64,000 bases of DNA. Source: Tethya wilhelma (lineage: Eukaryota > Porifera > Demospongiae > Tethyida > Tethyidae). Below, in pieces: positions 23,818 through 35,700 of the stretch (positions within the stretch are counted from its first letter, which is position 1; every line of letters begins with the position of its first letter). The notes under the pieces were generated by a model that did no database searches, had not been told where the DNA came from, and worked only from the letters and a program-made list of their open reading frames with translations. Location of the stretch: the NCBI GenBank assembly GCA_964030475.1, contig CAXIPT010000001.1, positions 20,450,778-20,514,777 of the forward strand, read 5' to 3'. The position numbers and the translations under genes were made by a program.

Positions 23818-26447
23818 GTGTTTGTGTGTGAGTGTGTGAAAGAGAGAGAGAGAGAGAGTGAGTGTGTGTATGTGTGTGTGTAAGTGTGTTTGCACTAAAA
23901 GGAGAAGGGCTATAAGGAGTCAGATCCTGTATTGAAGTTGTAACGGGCGCCAGTGAATGGATGGTTGGACAAATAAAAGCCTTATAGCAAGCAGCTGTAT
24001 GTATCCAGCCACTATGATGAAAATTGTCCCAATTAACAAACAAACACACATTCTCAAGCAGATACACAAAACAACCTGATTCATACATACTACTGCACAT
24101 AGCCACAACATTTACTGAGAAAGGTGACAATATACACATTCACAATAATTTTTATACACTGGTGCAATATTACAAAGTGCAGTACTACTAAGGTTTGTCA
24201 CAAAACCAAGCTTATCTCAATCTCTTGATCTGCTAGAGGGCCTAAGCAACAACAACAAGAGAGAGCCCCTGTAATCTTGCAAATAATTCACACGTGTATA
24301 TATATATATATACACATGGCCATAGCTAGGTGTCTAGGCTGGCCATGACAAAAACTGGCAAAGGTAGTCCACCTGTTGGTAACCACAAATCCCACCCACC
24401 AACAACACTCATTTAAATATGGAGATGACCCCAAACAGTGTCCGCCCGATTCTACCCATTCAAAACAAGCAACAATCGCTGCAGAGGTATAAGGATCTAC
24501 TATACAGTCAGTGGTGATATGGTCACTTGTAAGTTGTCAAGTCAAAAAAGGTCATTTCAAGCAGAGAGAGAGGGAGTGTGTGTGTGTGCTCTAGATCTAA
24601 ATGCAGATCTGTTATGAGACCTTTTACAGTTGGGTTGCTAAGGATACGTGGACATGTACACTTGTATGCAAATGAGCAGTTGTCAAGGAAGTGGTCTATT
24701 AGATCACTGTGTGTGTGTTTGTGTGTACAACAGCACTGACATATGCACACACAATGCTAAGCATGTGTGCTCCAAAAATAAGCAAACCCCATGTCATCCT
24801 GAAAACACCCATCTACTGTATATCACCCTAATGGTGGCCCAGCTTGAAATAAAACTAGAGAAAAATCACCAGTGGTAGGAAATTCATATATTACTTTCAA
24901 AATTTACACAATCTACTCCTATACTCCCCCCAAGCTACAACCTAGCTCAAAGCACATGGGAATAATATCAGAGGGAAAATTATCTAGTTGGAGGGAAAAG
25001 TTATGTAGCTCAAGTAGGTCAATGGTAAGAGCATTGGGACTAGAATTTGTAAAATCCTAGACTTCGAATCCCAAGTTTTTGTTTTTACTCAAATAATAAA
25101 TTTCACTCTTGCTCTAGAGTTATAGCTATACAGCTTTTATACAGTTTGTATGAGTCAAAACTGAAAACTAATTCCCTGTTATATCACCTAAACAGCTGTT
25201 GGGACTTGAAAATTAACCAACCATGATTCTATATTTCATCATGCACGCTATAAATAGCTTAGCATGTAATAGAAACCCAGTGGTGTTCACATGCTCTCAC
25301 ATAGATGTAGATGCTCATGTGATTGGACACAGTTAACTCCTAAAGGAAGTCACATCAGCTCAAATTGCTACACTTGCTATTAGTGGAGACCTCAAATAGA
25401 ACAAGCCTGCTATATATTCCTTCATAGGTAAACCTTAGCCTAAAGCCTGTTCCAAGGCTCCCTCCCCTTTGAGAGTAAGGTCAAAGAAGAGAGCCTGGGA
25501 ACGAGGCTAGATAAAACCTATTGTCTCCTTTAAATTAGTACCTGGCATAAAAAGCTCACATCCTGTTATTTGAATGCATACGTTTGGTTCCTAGAAGGAC
25601 ACATGGTCCGTTGCCCACAGAACATTAGTACAAAGAAAAGGAGCCGATTTATGAGTATAGCAGGTAAGTCAACAGATTCCAAGTTAGTTGGCACACAAGT
25701 ACTAAGTCTTACTATTCTAGCTGAATTCCCAGACCACTCCCAGTTATTGCTGTGTTTCACCAAAAGCACAAGAGACAATAACAACCACCACCTGTAAGTG
25801 ACTCAGTAGGAGAATGACATTTACATTACCATGGAAATGTTTTCATTTGCCCTTCATACACGGAGCTGAATAGAATATGCACACAAAGTGGAATCCATTT
25901 CCTAACACAACCTCCTTAACAAAAAAGTACATTAAAATACCAGTTCCTCACTGACACAAAAAGAGATTTAATGGAAGCATACATAATATGGATAGCTTAG
26001 CTACAACCAACACACACAAAACCCTTTCAATGCTAAAATCAAATACTCTTCATGTCCAACCACCAAAAGAGGGAGCAGAGATAATGAGTCCATTTGCAAC
26101 CCAACAATCTCACTCAGTGCTGCTAATTTAGGGACACCCTGATCAATTATGACGCTAATTGAACGAAACGATTCGTTTCATCCGTACACATACAAACAAA
26201 CTCTTATTCAATTCTTGCTGGGAAAATACCCCCACCAAACTTCTTAACAACCCACAGGATTCCAGGAAAAAGTATGTATAGAAATTGCAATGGTATTACA
26301 TAGGTGTGTTTGTGTGCAATTGAGTCAGACAGGGCTTTACAGGACACAGAGTTGAGTGGGTGGAAGGACTGATGCACCAATAAACCTTACAAAGGCGAGT
26401 GTTGATTGGAACAAATTTGGAATGGCAGAGAACTCTGTGAGAGGTCC

Positions 26448-26492
<45 letters not shown>

Positions 26493-27410
26493 CACACAAC
26501 CCTCCTGTACTAATACAAACTGTACCCTAAACTCTTCCTGCGAACAAAAACGACAAAGAAAACATCAACTAGCTGCTCTCGATAAACAATCACACTCTTG
26601 CAGCAATAACAACCCAGTACTCCTATAATTGATACTTAAACGGTAGATTTCCTACAGCATTAAGTGCTGGAGTAGTATAACAACACTTCAAAGAGCTCTA
26701 AAACAGTATGTACATAACGGAGGACAAACTGAACTGACGCCAGAGGGTGATTGGGGTCCATTAAATACAACGACCCTTAATTGTAGCGCTAATTGAAAGC
26801 TACTTGAGCTAAACCTCATCACTCCCAGAATCATTACACATTGTTTACAAGTTTGTTTCAATTTGATAATGTAGTAGGTAAGGAAAAAACAACAACCCTC
26901 TAGAGCTTAGAACAGACAACAGAACAATCTCAAGTCAGCTCAGGCAAGGAAAACTGTAGCAAATGTTTTCAAGTTCACAGACATGGTCAATCTAGCTAGG
27001 ATAATTTTTATTTGTGAAGATTTTTGAACCAGTAGAAGGTAGTTATGCACTATAGCTGTACATTAGAGATATAGAGAGAACGAGAGAGAGAGAGGAGAGA
27101 GAGAGACAGAGANNNNNNNNNNNNNNNNNNNNNNNNNNNNNNNNNNNNNNNNNNNNNNNNNNNNNNNNNNNNNNNNNNNNNNNNNNNNNNNNNNNNNNNN
27201 NNNNNNNNNNNNNNNNNNNNNNNNNNNNNNNNNNNNNNNNNNNNNNNNNNNNNNNNNNNNNNNNNNNNNNNNNNNNNNNNNNNNNNNNNNNNNNNNNNNN
27301 NNNNNNNNNNNNNNNNNNNNNNNNNNNNNNNNNNNNNNNNNNNNNNNNNNNNNNNNNNNNNNNNNNNNNNNNNNNNNNNNNNNNNNNNNNNNNNNNNNNN
27401 NNNNNNNNNN

Positions 27411-27468
<58 letters not shown>

Positions 27469-28984
27469 TTCAAACATTGCACAAGCTTGACAGGGATGGA
27501 CAATGGTTAGCCTCAAGCTTCCATACAATAAAAGTACTACATATACATGTAAGGTGAGGTCACATGACCAAATTTATGTGCATACAATTATACATGTGGC
27601 ATGTGATGAAACCTAAGAAAACTGCAATCCACTGACAAGAAAAACTGGTAGAGAGTTAATACATATTGCCACCATGACAGCTAGTGGTACAATCATACAG
27701 TTGAACAAACAAAGGGTCATGTGTACGTGTTTCTCTTTCAAGATCGTGTTACAGCGGACCTTCTGAAACAGCCTCTAATGCTTGAGTACACTATACACAT
27801 GTTCATGTTCAAAGACATGCTTGCATGTTGAGCACGTGAGTGAGTGTGTCCGTACGTACAAAGAAACAAAAAATACCTATACTGAATACAGTTTACGGAT
27901 TGAATAAAGTAGTTCAAAATGTAAAAACTAGAGAACCTCCCATTAGCTATTGAACTTTTCTGTTCGTACAACAGTGTGTTGCTTTGATGCTCAGTGACCG
28001 GTCAAAGGTAGGTTCACAACATAAAACAAAACCTATGATATTTTAATGCTATAGAGCTCTTGCAATTACGTAAAATGAGTCACTTCCGTATGGCAAAAAT
28101 GTACAGAGCAATAAGGAGAAACGGGCAGCTGTCATTTACTTCCGTATGGCAAAAATAACTAATTCTAGTATCACTTCAAAATGCTTCCGGTTTTGATGAT
28201 GTCAATTGCAATAGCCCTATACTATTTTCACAATAATATCAAGCCATTACCTAATGCACGATGGCCATGACGACTTTTGAAAATCAAAACTGAACTTAAT
28301 AATCCATGGCTTAGTGAATTATTAGTTGTTCTATGGAACAAGGTCTAATTAGACGAACAAGCTACTCAACCTAGCTAGCTACATGCTATCCAAAATTTGG
28401 AAATAATAAGAAAAACCTAAGCATAGCAACAAGTCTATGTCAGATCAGGCAGACACCACATTAAATGGCTTATAAAGTCCAGATTATCAACACTCAAGAC
28501 ATACACAAAGGATTTTATATACAACTCCAAAGCCCACAAGCTTACCGTGGTGAATGACTCCATTGTCCAAGAGCTTCTGCATCATGGCAACAGCTTCTTT
28601 TCTCGATTCAACTTCTCCTTTCTTCAACAGCCAGTCTACCATATCGTGACCTACAAAGCAAGTCTCGTACTTTGTCAAGTGGTAGCGCCTGTCTTTGATC
28701 AGAGGAGGGTCCTCTTCGTGCAGCAACACGCGGAGTTCTTCTCCCACCGCGAGAATGGCTGCCTTGTTTGATGCTCGAATCGTGCTGGTCATTCTCTTTC
28801 TTGCTCCTTGATTATTGCCGTAGCTGCTGTAGCTTGGATACGCGTAGGAAGTAGAGCCTGTACTGTGTCGATTAGTGTCCAAAGGTGGAGGTAGTGGTGG
28901 TGGCTCGCTCTGTGATATCGATCCACTATTTGAGTGAGGGTGGGCCCGCTGAGGGTAGTGATTATAAGCAGCTGTTGTGCTCAT
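15701..28984 (-). CDS. DEPTOR: DEPTOR-like protein: two DEP domains and a PDZ domain
   Basis: Exons from the start: 28546-28984 (ATG 28984, MSTTAAYNHYP; the longer frame starts with TTG), 23645-23765, 22830-23002 (or 23008), 22106-22334, 21477-21655, one of three copies of a 71-nt exon (20111-20181, 16943-17013, 16337-16407), 16147-16251 and 15701-15829. Using one copy gives 1,446 nt, 481 residues, in frame. DEP1: KDRRYHLTKYETCFVGHDMV to FKDDKLFYRFRKDD. DEP2: QDRKYHLKTYSNCFVGKELV to FKDEHLFYRFKNDE. The two DEP domains share the same internal intron position and phase, so they are an exon-level duplication. A Ser/Pro linker (21.5-22.3 kb) leads to the PDZ: GYGFVIRGSRPVYVHTIDPS, AAAAGLQVNEYLYSVNG, ending VTFVEKDR. 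This order defines DEPTOR, the DEP-domain inhibitor of mTOR complexes; human DEPTOR is 409 residues. The linker is Ser-rich, as expected for the phospho-degron region, but I cannot place the degron. Head to head with DSCC1. Confidence 0.93.
16290..16900. repeat. Segment duplicated from about 20050-20790, with n at 16709
   Basis: It contains the 71-nt exon copy at 16337-16407 (reading LTDPNRKYTKRSID, where the others have NGKY). The flanking intron, including the stretch around TGTGTTATGTCTG, matches 20050-20790 with small differences. The AC run at 16710-16792 starts right after the n. Confidence 0.75.
16943..17013 (-). repeat. Second copy of the 71-nt DEPTOR exon
   Basis: Encodes AQRVRPSIEELTDPNGKY then TKRSID with intact acceptor and GTAAGC donor. 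Being 71 nt, only one of the three copies can be used per transcript without a frameshift. Confidence 0.75.
17283..18110 (-). pseudogene. Dead third copy of the amidohydrolase, inside a DEPTOR intron
   Basis: Recognisable pieces: 17826-18000 (VCPGLVDMLHVHCFPGG, with an extra Leu, to TTVVDAGSAG), about 17570-17755 (exon 2 with a large internal insertion), and 17283-17453 (LVGEINDLEDVNVQECLDC, then a 4-nt insertion that shifts the frame). The N-terminal part is scrambled and the last two exons are absent. Same strand as the host gene. Confidence 0.8.
18622..19915 (+). mobile_element. Mutator-like (MULE) DNA transposon with 9-bp target duplication
   Basis: The 1,294-bp element is flanked on both sides by the same 9 bp, CCAAATATG (18613-18621 and 19916-19924). 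Both ends are long inverted repeats built from repeated units of the type CAACTCCCAAAATGTCA, about 120 bp on the left and 130 bp on the right. It encloses the transposase remnant at 19012-19743. Confidence 0.88.
19012..19743 (+). pseudogene. MULE transposase with an internal stop
   Basis: The frame reads YMDGTFEMCPSLFYQIFTIH, then FPMVYCLLSGKS, MSDFELALMQAI and KGCYYHFRQCI, with the MULE-domain aspartates in MDGTF and SDFE. A TAG at 19423-19425 interrupts it; the same frame continues as RKVHNLGLQTTYSSDEDF to a stop at 19743. At about 245 codons it lacks the N-terminal zinc finger of full MULE transposases, so it is probably inactive, or spliced with an exon I cannot see. Confidence 0.82.
20111..20181 (-). 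repeat. Third copy of the 71-nt DEPTOR exon
   Basis: Same sequence and splice sites as 16943-17013; its closest flanking match is 16290-16900. It is the first copy met in transcription order and may be the ancestral one. Confidence 0.75.
21173..23882. repeat. Cluster of AC/GT and AG microsatellites in DEPTOR introns
   Basis: AC at 21173-21298, GT at 21683-21789, AG at 21938-21973, AC at 22525-22592, GT at 23014-23042 and GT at 23767-23882. Several abut DEPTOR splice sites: those before 22830-23002 and 23645-23765 lie directly at the acceptor. Confidence 0.9.
25005..25079 (+). other. tRNA-like sequence (degenerate tRNA or SINE head)
   Basis: An A-box-like TAGCTCAAGTAGG and a B-box-like ACTTCGAATCC are spaced as in a tRNA, and GCTC/GAGC can form the D arm. 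The T stem and acceptor stem do not pair well, so a functional tRNA is unlikely. Confidence 0.4.
25436..25509. mobile_element. Short MITE of the TAGCCTCG family
   Basis: Begins TAGCCT and, after about 50 bp, ends GAGCCTGGGAACGAGGCTA. The core keeps the GAGAGTAAGGTCAAAG block seen in the 400-bp element at 46342. Flanks GGTAAACCT and GATAAAACC give only a weak target duplication. Confidence 0.6.
26449..26490. repeat. AC microsatellite
   Basis: Pure AC run in the large DEPTOR intron. Confidence 0.9.
27074..27464. repeat. AG microsatellite with a 298-base sequencing gap
   Basis: AG repeats flank n at 27113-27410. The true length of this intron of DEPTOR is therefore unknown. Confidence 0.95.
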
Positions 28985-31900
28985 TGTGTTTCCGGTGTTT
29001 GAGGAAATAAAATTCAAGTTGATTGATGTGCCTGAATGCCGATCAACTGCTCACTGATTTTCTGCAGGACACAGAGAAAAAGGTGAAATAATAACTTAGC
29101 AGTATTCTTATGAGAGTTTTTATTTGCATTTTGGATGCATTGATTGCTTACACAATGATTGTCAGCACTGTGGTGATGCTTTGCAAGAGCTGCAAAGTTT
29201 AGATTAGCGCTAATGAGTGCCAAAACAATTTGTCAAAGCAATTGATTTCATTTTTGTTAACGCATTGAGGCTAAATATAGTGGTGCTAACAAGCTAAATG
29301 ATCATGATTCGTGAAAGGCAAGATGGTGAGCATCTTCAAGAATTTAGCACACGTGGCCAGTGTATGACGTCACATTGCGGTATTGAAATTGAGAGGTTAA
29401 AGTTCAAGATATTACTTAATTTTACCACATCCCTTACCATAATGTATTCCTGAAGCCAATGGCTCAGGGCAGGTTCAACTTCATCCCATGCCCAGCTAAA
29501 CAAACATACTATGATTACAGCTATTATAGCAGCTAGCAGATATGCTGTTATGCTTCAACATGTAGCACATGGATATCTTATAGTAACAATCGTCACCTCT
29601 TACACAAAAGCTCTATATTCCACAGCCGATTATTATAAGGTTGTATCTAGCAAGACATGTGCTGCAACTTCCTACACTAATATGGCAGCAACCACAAGGA
29701 TAATATTGTCAGTTCCTGTAAACCCTCTATTGTTTACAGTGCTTACAAGTACTACTAAAATGTGATGCTGAAAAGTTTGCTACAACTGCAAATAGCCAGC
29801 CGAGCAGATCCCAGTCTTACTGTCAGACTGACATTGAGAAGGAGCTTAATGATCTGCTATATCACGTTCTACAGTCTCGATTGCATGATTGAGGATTTTT
29901 AATTTGCTGCACTCAGAACTGCATGTGTCTGTTCACCCGAGTTGATTGATTTTGAGGCCCTCACTGTATGGCACCATGCCGGCATGCAGACACTTAAGTT
30001 GTTTCTCTCTCTTATTCATGTGGCAAGAGAAGCCTTGGTTTTTAAGTAGGCAGAGATTAATCACTTGCCACCAATGCTATTATGCCACCACTGACAATAC
30101 ATATAATTATGGGCTAAGCAAGCACACATATATATATATAGAGAGAGACCATGCATGAATATATAGCATGCAAATAGGGGGTCAATCACATGGTCTTGGA
30201 TGTCTGGATTGAAGCTCCTAAGAGTTCTTGAAATTGCTTGCTTGTATGGTGTGTCCCATGGAACTCATAATTATAGCTGCTTACAGATCGCTATAATATT
30301 CATGGTGTCACTGCACGTGTCACATTAACCTAATTTCCTCTTTAGACTTTTAGCAAGTACAGCTGACAAACTATCTTCACAGGTTCCTTACTATTATCAC
30401 CTTTTAACAGGTTCTATTATTGGAGGTGACACTACCATCCATTGGTTTACAATGATGTACTAGGTGAATGTTGGTGTAATGCAATAACCAGTAATACTCT
30501 AACTGCACAACTCTATAGCACAATGGTTTTTTGTACATCTGTCATGCTTAGCAGACAATCCAGTATTGCTTGCGTGTGCGTGCAATGATTCATTGCTTCA
30601 TTGTATACCATGTATAGAGCAAGACTATACTGCAACAATTGGCAATGTAATAAATCCTGGATACATTATATGTCAGTCGGTTACAGTAAGTTAAGAAAGG
30701 CTAGAAAATATGCATTGCATAACAAGAACTTAATCTCCTGTGTTCCCACTCTATGCTAATTCAATCTAACTAAAGCAACAGCACTTATACTGTCTACGAT
30801 AACATAGACCATACTTCACCCTGTCCCTATATACTATACATCGTAAGAAAATGGATGAACTCAACATCTTTAAATTGCCATGGGACATGCTGTTACATTC
30901 AGAAAAGGCCATGAGGGCCACTTTAACCTCCTACATATCATATCCTTTCAGGAAGATGATCATTGTCATGTTGTATACTGTTAAATTTTTATTGCCATTC
31001 CATTGATATTTATTATTGGCAAAATATTGATCATAGTGCATCACTTTGAAAGCTGGTCGTAATTGAGAGCTATTAATGACATCCAACACCACTATCCTGT
31101 GAAATGCAACAGCCTGTTTGACGAGTGTATGTGATAGCTCTATGGTGGTAAACTTTACACATACTTGGAACAGATGCTCACATTTTTCTAGTGCAGACAG
31201 TGAAGATAAATTATAGACTATAATTATGGCTGTATATACTTTTGCTCACCGCTATTTATATCTAATATAGTTGTCATGGGCCCTGTACTTAAGTGGATCC
31301 CTGCATGAGCTGCTCCTAGCTGATACCTTCAATGTTACATATACTTGCCTATTTATAATAATATTATTTTAACTAGCTAAGTTGGAAAGTCTGCAAATGA
31401 GTTTCAGTGCAGTAAAATCTTGAGATTATGCTATTGATTATACCTTACTGAGTGTACATTACTGAGCACATTCATTTATTAATTTTTTACCTTGAGGTAA
31501 CTTGTGAAGTATCAATCCAGCTTGACAACCAGAGTTGCTTGCACTGTGAGTCCCTGTAAGGTTGACTTCAATTCTGTTATAGTCCCACGCCTACTGTTCA
31601 CTTTAGACAATACTTTACAATGACTGAGCACTACTGATTCAACTACAGTATTATAGCTACTGACAGTGCAAAATGACTTGTTTCCAGCTAGAGAATACTG
31701 AACAGTTCAACTGACTCGGTGTTACACAAGCACAGCTGTGAAATACGCTGAGCTTACGCACCCTACGCCCGTGAAATAGTGAAGCATTGTAAGTGTTAAC
31801 CAAACTATGGTGCAGACTAATTGTTGCTCTACAAACAGTGTACTTGTGCTAAGAGGATATTACCCTCAATGGAATGTTGGGCTGATTGTGTGGCTTGAGG

Positions 31901-32509
31901 GGGCTTCAAGGGGGCAGGTTTTAGCATGCCCAACTTCCATAAGGAAAATGTGCATGCTTATGTGTGTGTGTGTGTGGGGGGGGGGGCAAATCACCACTTG
32001 CTGTAGCATTTTGATCCTGCATGTATAAATAGCTAATAGCTAAGGTAGGGTGCACCTTCAGGCTTGTATGCAATTTCCTCATGGTAGACTATAATCTGCA
32101 TGATCTGCCCCTCATAAGCTAGCTCCTTGCATGTTTGATTATTCAGTCGGTTATTAAAGATTAATAGCGAATTGTGCGATACTATTATAGCCCTCAGATA
32201 TCTTTATAAATGACATTAATTGCAGTAACCATGGAGAAGCTGTCACATAATTAAAGTTGTATAATATATTTCCAGGATTTCCCCCACAGAGTTAGCTCCT
32301 TAGCTCCCTCTTTTCTGTGAATAGTGTTCTGGACTCTGAACCCAGTTTGTTTAACTTGACCTGCAGTGAAAGAAGGGCCCACTAATGTAAACTTCCCATA
32401 CTGCATGGTTAGTAGTCTTGAACTCTTCAGTTTGTTGCCATACTGTGGTTCTACTCTCTTATCTGGGATCAGAATGTGTATTGCACTCTGTGTGTGTGTG
32501 TGTGTGTGT

Positions 32510-32542
<33 letters not shown>

Positions 32543-32725
32543 TGAGCGCCACACAGACACACACACATACACACTGTGTCATGCTGACTATTTTCAACTC
32601 TATATCTAATCGTAGTGAAAATGATACTGACAGTTGTGGTTGCTATGGTACTAACCATTTGATTATATTTTGACTTGTACAACTTCTGTCTGTCTATCTG
32701 TCTATATACTCTCAGTGTGTGTCTA

Positions 32726-32758
<33 letters not shown>

Positions 32759-35700
32759 CCTAATTAAACTTCAAATTGCAACAAGGTGCACTAATACTTT
32801 ATATGATCAGAAGCTTGTGAGTGTTGTAAATAGCTTACAACACTAATTATCTAAATACATAATATAATTGTACAACATGACAACACTTTGTAGTACTGCA
32901 GTCGTAGAAATTAATAGTGCTCCTAGCTAAATTTCAAGTGTAGGCTTCAAGCATGTTTGTATGGTGGGCATGTACCATTCCTAATAGCATTGTAGTCAGG
33001 CAATTGACTCGTGTATCTAAACCACTTCATGTTACAGTTGCATTCATAAGCTCATCACATGCAAACAGGACAATTTTTACAATGGCAAAATCTGGTGATG
33101 TGCTCAAGTTTCTTCAAATTATCCGAGATCGGTACCATCACTTATGATAAACACATGTGCCAGTATTATGTCTGCACTAGGTATCAATTTCAAAGTCACG
33201 TTTGTCAAAATCACTTTGAAAAGCAGTTTCAAAATCAGGATTTACTGATTAACTACCACAATTATTATATTATCAACTTCCAATATGCATACATTAATAT
33301 TGCAAGTTGTTTTCCATTGCCTAGCAACCAATGTTTTATAGGCTAATTTCCGGTTATACTGGCTGGGTGGAGGTGACAATAGAGTAGCTAGGGATCACAG
33401 GGGATCAATGGCAAACAAACTAGTTGCATACTCTTATGTTTTTGGCATTCGACCATGCATCGAGTGCTCCCCACTTATGGGTCATGTAACTATTATGTGT
33501 TTGCATGAAGCTGGTCTAATGTTTCATGTTTATTCATGAGCAATGAGCTGAACTATGATGTAATACCTATGTGGTCACTTTCAGTGTTCCCTATAGCATG
33601 TGTGCCTCTTGGTGGTGGCACATGGTACACACACACATAAATATTGTAGGACTTCACTGTTTATCCAACAGGAAGTGATGTCACCAGCGGTTGAATTAAC
33701 CACACAGGCACGTATGTACACATATGTACCAATCATGCATTATTCATGAAGCAGCAACGATTGTATCGATTTATCGCTATGCACTGTAGTGCAAGAATTA
33801 ATGCATGCAGTATTGTATCCAAGTTACTATAGCACTTGAGGAGAACAAGAGGTCAAGTGTGTCAGAACAATGGCTGTATGATTTCATCTCAGATACTAGA
33901 GAGTTAAATGTTCACTCTGGTGTCATATCTCTTCTTCCTTCCAAAGCCCTACTTTACAAGCTGCTGCAACATGTGTTCATGTATCTGTAGTAAATACCCT
34001 TCCGAATGGCTAGTTTGACATTGAACACACAAAACTGATTACTACAGAAATGTGTGTACTCCAGTTTGTTGACTTTGTTGCAAAACAGCAATTATTTCTG
34101 CAAATAGTGGTGTAGAATCCAGGTAATATGTGGGCTGTTGTGTTGAGGTGTGTCTTGTAGAGTGTTAACATTTCCTTTACAAATAATCATGTAACTGTAA
34201 GTATAATATGTTATAGTTCCAGATTATGGATCCATCCTTAAAAAGTTAAATGTAAAAAGAAAAAAAAGTTTGATGTATGTGTGTCATCGATCCGCAAAAG
34301 CTTTTCTCTGCAAATCTTTCATAACAATACAGTACTCTATGTGTGATGAACAAATCTGGCTACAAGTACCACTTGTATTACAAGTGTTGAACAGATTACT
34401 TGTCGCCAAAACTTTCCCTAGAGGATGTTTTGCAGTGTGATACACTGGTCTAGTCATAGGTATTAGATAATTATGGTCTAGTTAAGTACCTTACTATACG
34501 GCACCACAGCTGCATAGAACCTATTTCCTGTTTCAAAATATTTGGTGTAAGTTTAAGAGTATAATATTATATCTCCAGGGTATAAACTATGCAGTTTTGT
34601 TCCCAGGCTCTTCTCAGGATCTCAGGATGTCCATACATGAAAACCCACAAATTTAAAGGTCTTATCTTTAAAACAATCCCAAACCTAAAGGAACCCTCCC
34701 AATGCCTGCTCAGGCAAGTGTCTATGATATAAAATTGGCAAAAGACCGAGCCATTCTGGTGCCTAGTCTTGAGTATATTAGGGTGTTAATGTTCACGGAT
34801 CAGTCTTTGAAGTATCAAAGTAATCACGTTGATGTAACTGTGGGGGTATTGTGTGTGTGGCATATATGGACCAACAGTTGGTATTGGATATATTCTTATC
34901 AAGTTACTTGTGTGTATATAAACAGTAGTGAAACCGTGCACTCCAGTCTTACAATGTTTCATCTCCTCTTGTTAGCCTAGTTGTTCTATGGTTACCATAG
35001 CTATACACTTGTAGAAAATGATAGTGCCTGTTGTTCTAGATCCAGACAAGGTTCTTTTTTGTTGTTGTTGTTGTTTTAATCTTAAAAAATGTCACCAGAC
35101 CACCTAGTAACCTCTGCTTCTATAGTAACATGCTGGCTCTGCTGCTAACCTCGATAGTGCCTTTTTCTTTAACCTCACTTTCCCCAAGCTAACAGAAAAT
35201 TTTAGGCCTATAGGTATACATGATGCTAGGCTCTATTGCATTCTCCATTTCTTGATAATAATATGATTAATTTGTTGTGATGTAAGCATGCAGGCAGAGC
35301 TATGTAGAATGAGCATGTTTGCCATTTCTATTTATGACATTGTGTTCTATATATAGACCAAACTGCTGGAGTTATGTATGAAGTGTATAGCTGTGTTTGT
35401 TCATAGACTATATACTCCCTCCCATATATAATCTATGGTTTGTTATTGTTGTCCTGTTGTTTGATTGGAATGTCACCCATTCCCATTTCAAGACTGACTG
35501 TGACAAAAGAAAAAAAAAGGAAGAAAAAAAATCCTCTTCTTCTCCACATCCTGTGTGGTTAGTATTAATTTGGACATGTTATTTCTCTCAGTGTGATTTC
35601 ATAATCCTATTTTGTGTTGAAGGGCGAGTGTATGCACATACATGTATATTGTACGTACTTCTTTGGTATGTGATACGGCCCCTTTAAGAATGTGACCACT

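Noticed and set aside
25005..25079. Functional tRNA gene
   Set aside because: Acceptor and T stems do not pair and the anticodon arm is irregular.
25566..25797. Overlapping open frames of 72-75 codons on both strands
   Set aside because: Within a DEPTOR intron, no resemblance to transposon or host proteins that I can name.
27043..27528. Ser-Leu repeat frames across the gap
   Set aside because: AG repeat plus n bases, no real coding content.
28985..29018. Longer DEPTOR start at 29017
   Set aside because: That codon is TTG; the first ATG in frame is 28984. The same applies to 12210 for the kinase-Kelch gene.
33805..33990. 61-codon plus-strand frame with protein-like composition
   Set aside because: Unrecognised, isolated, and without supporting exons on either side.
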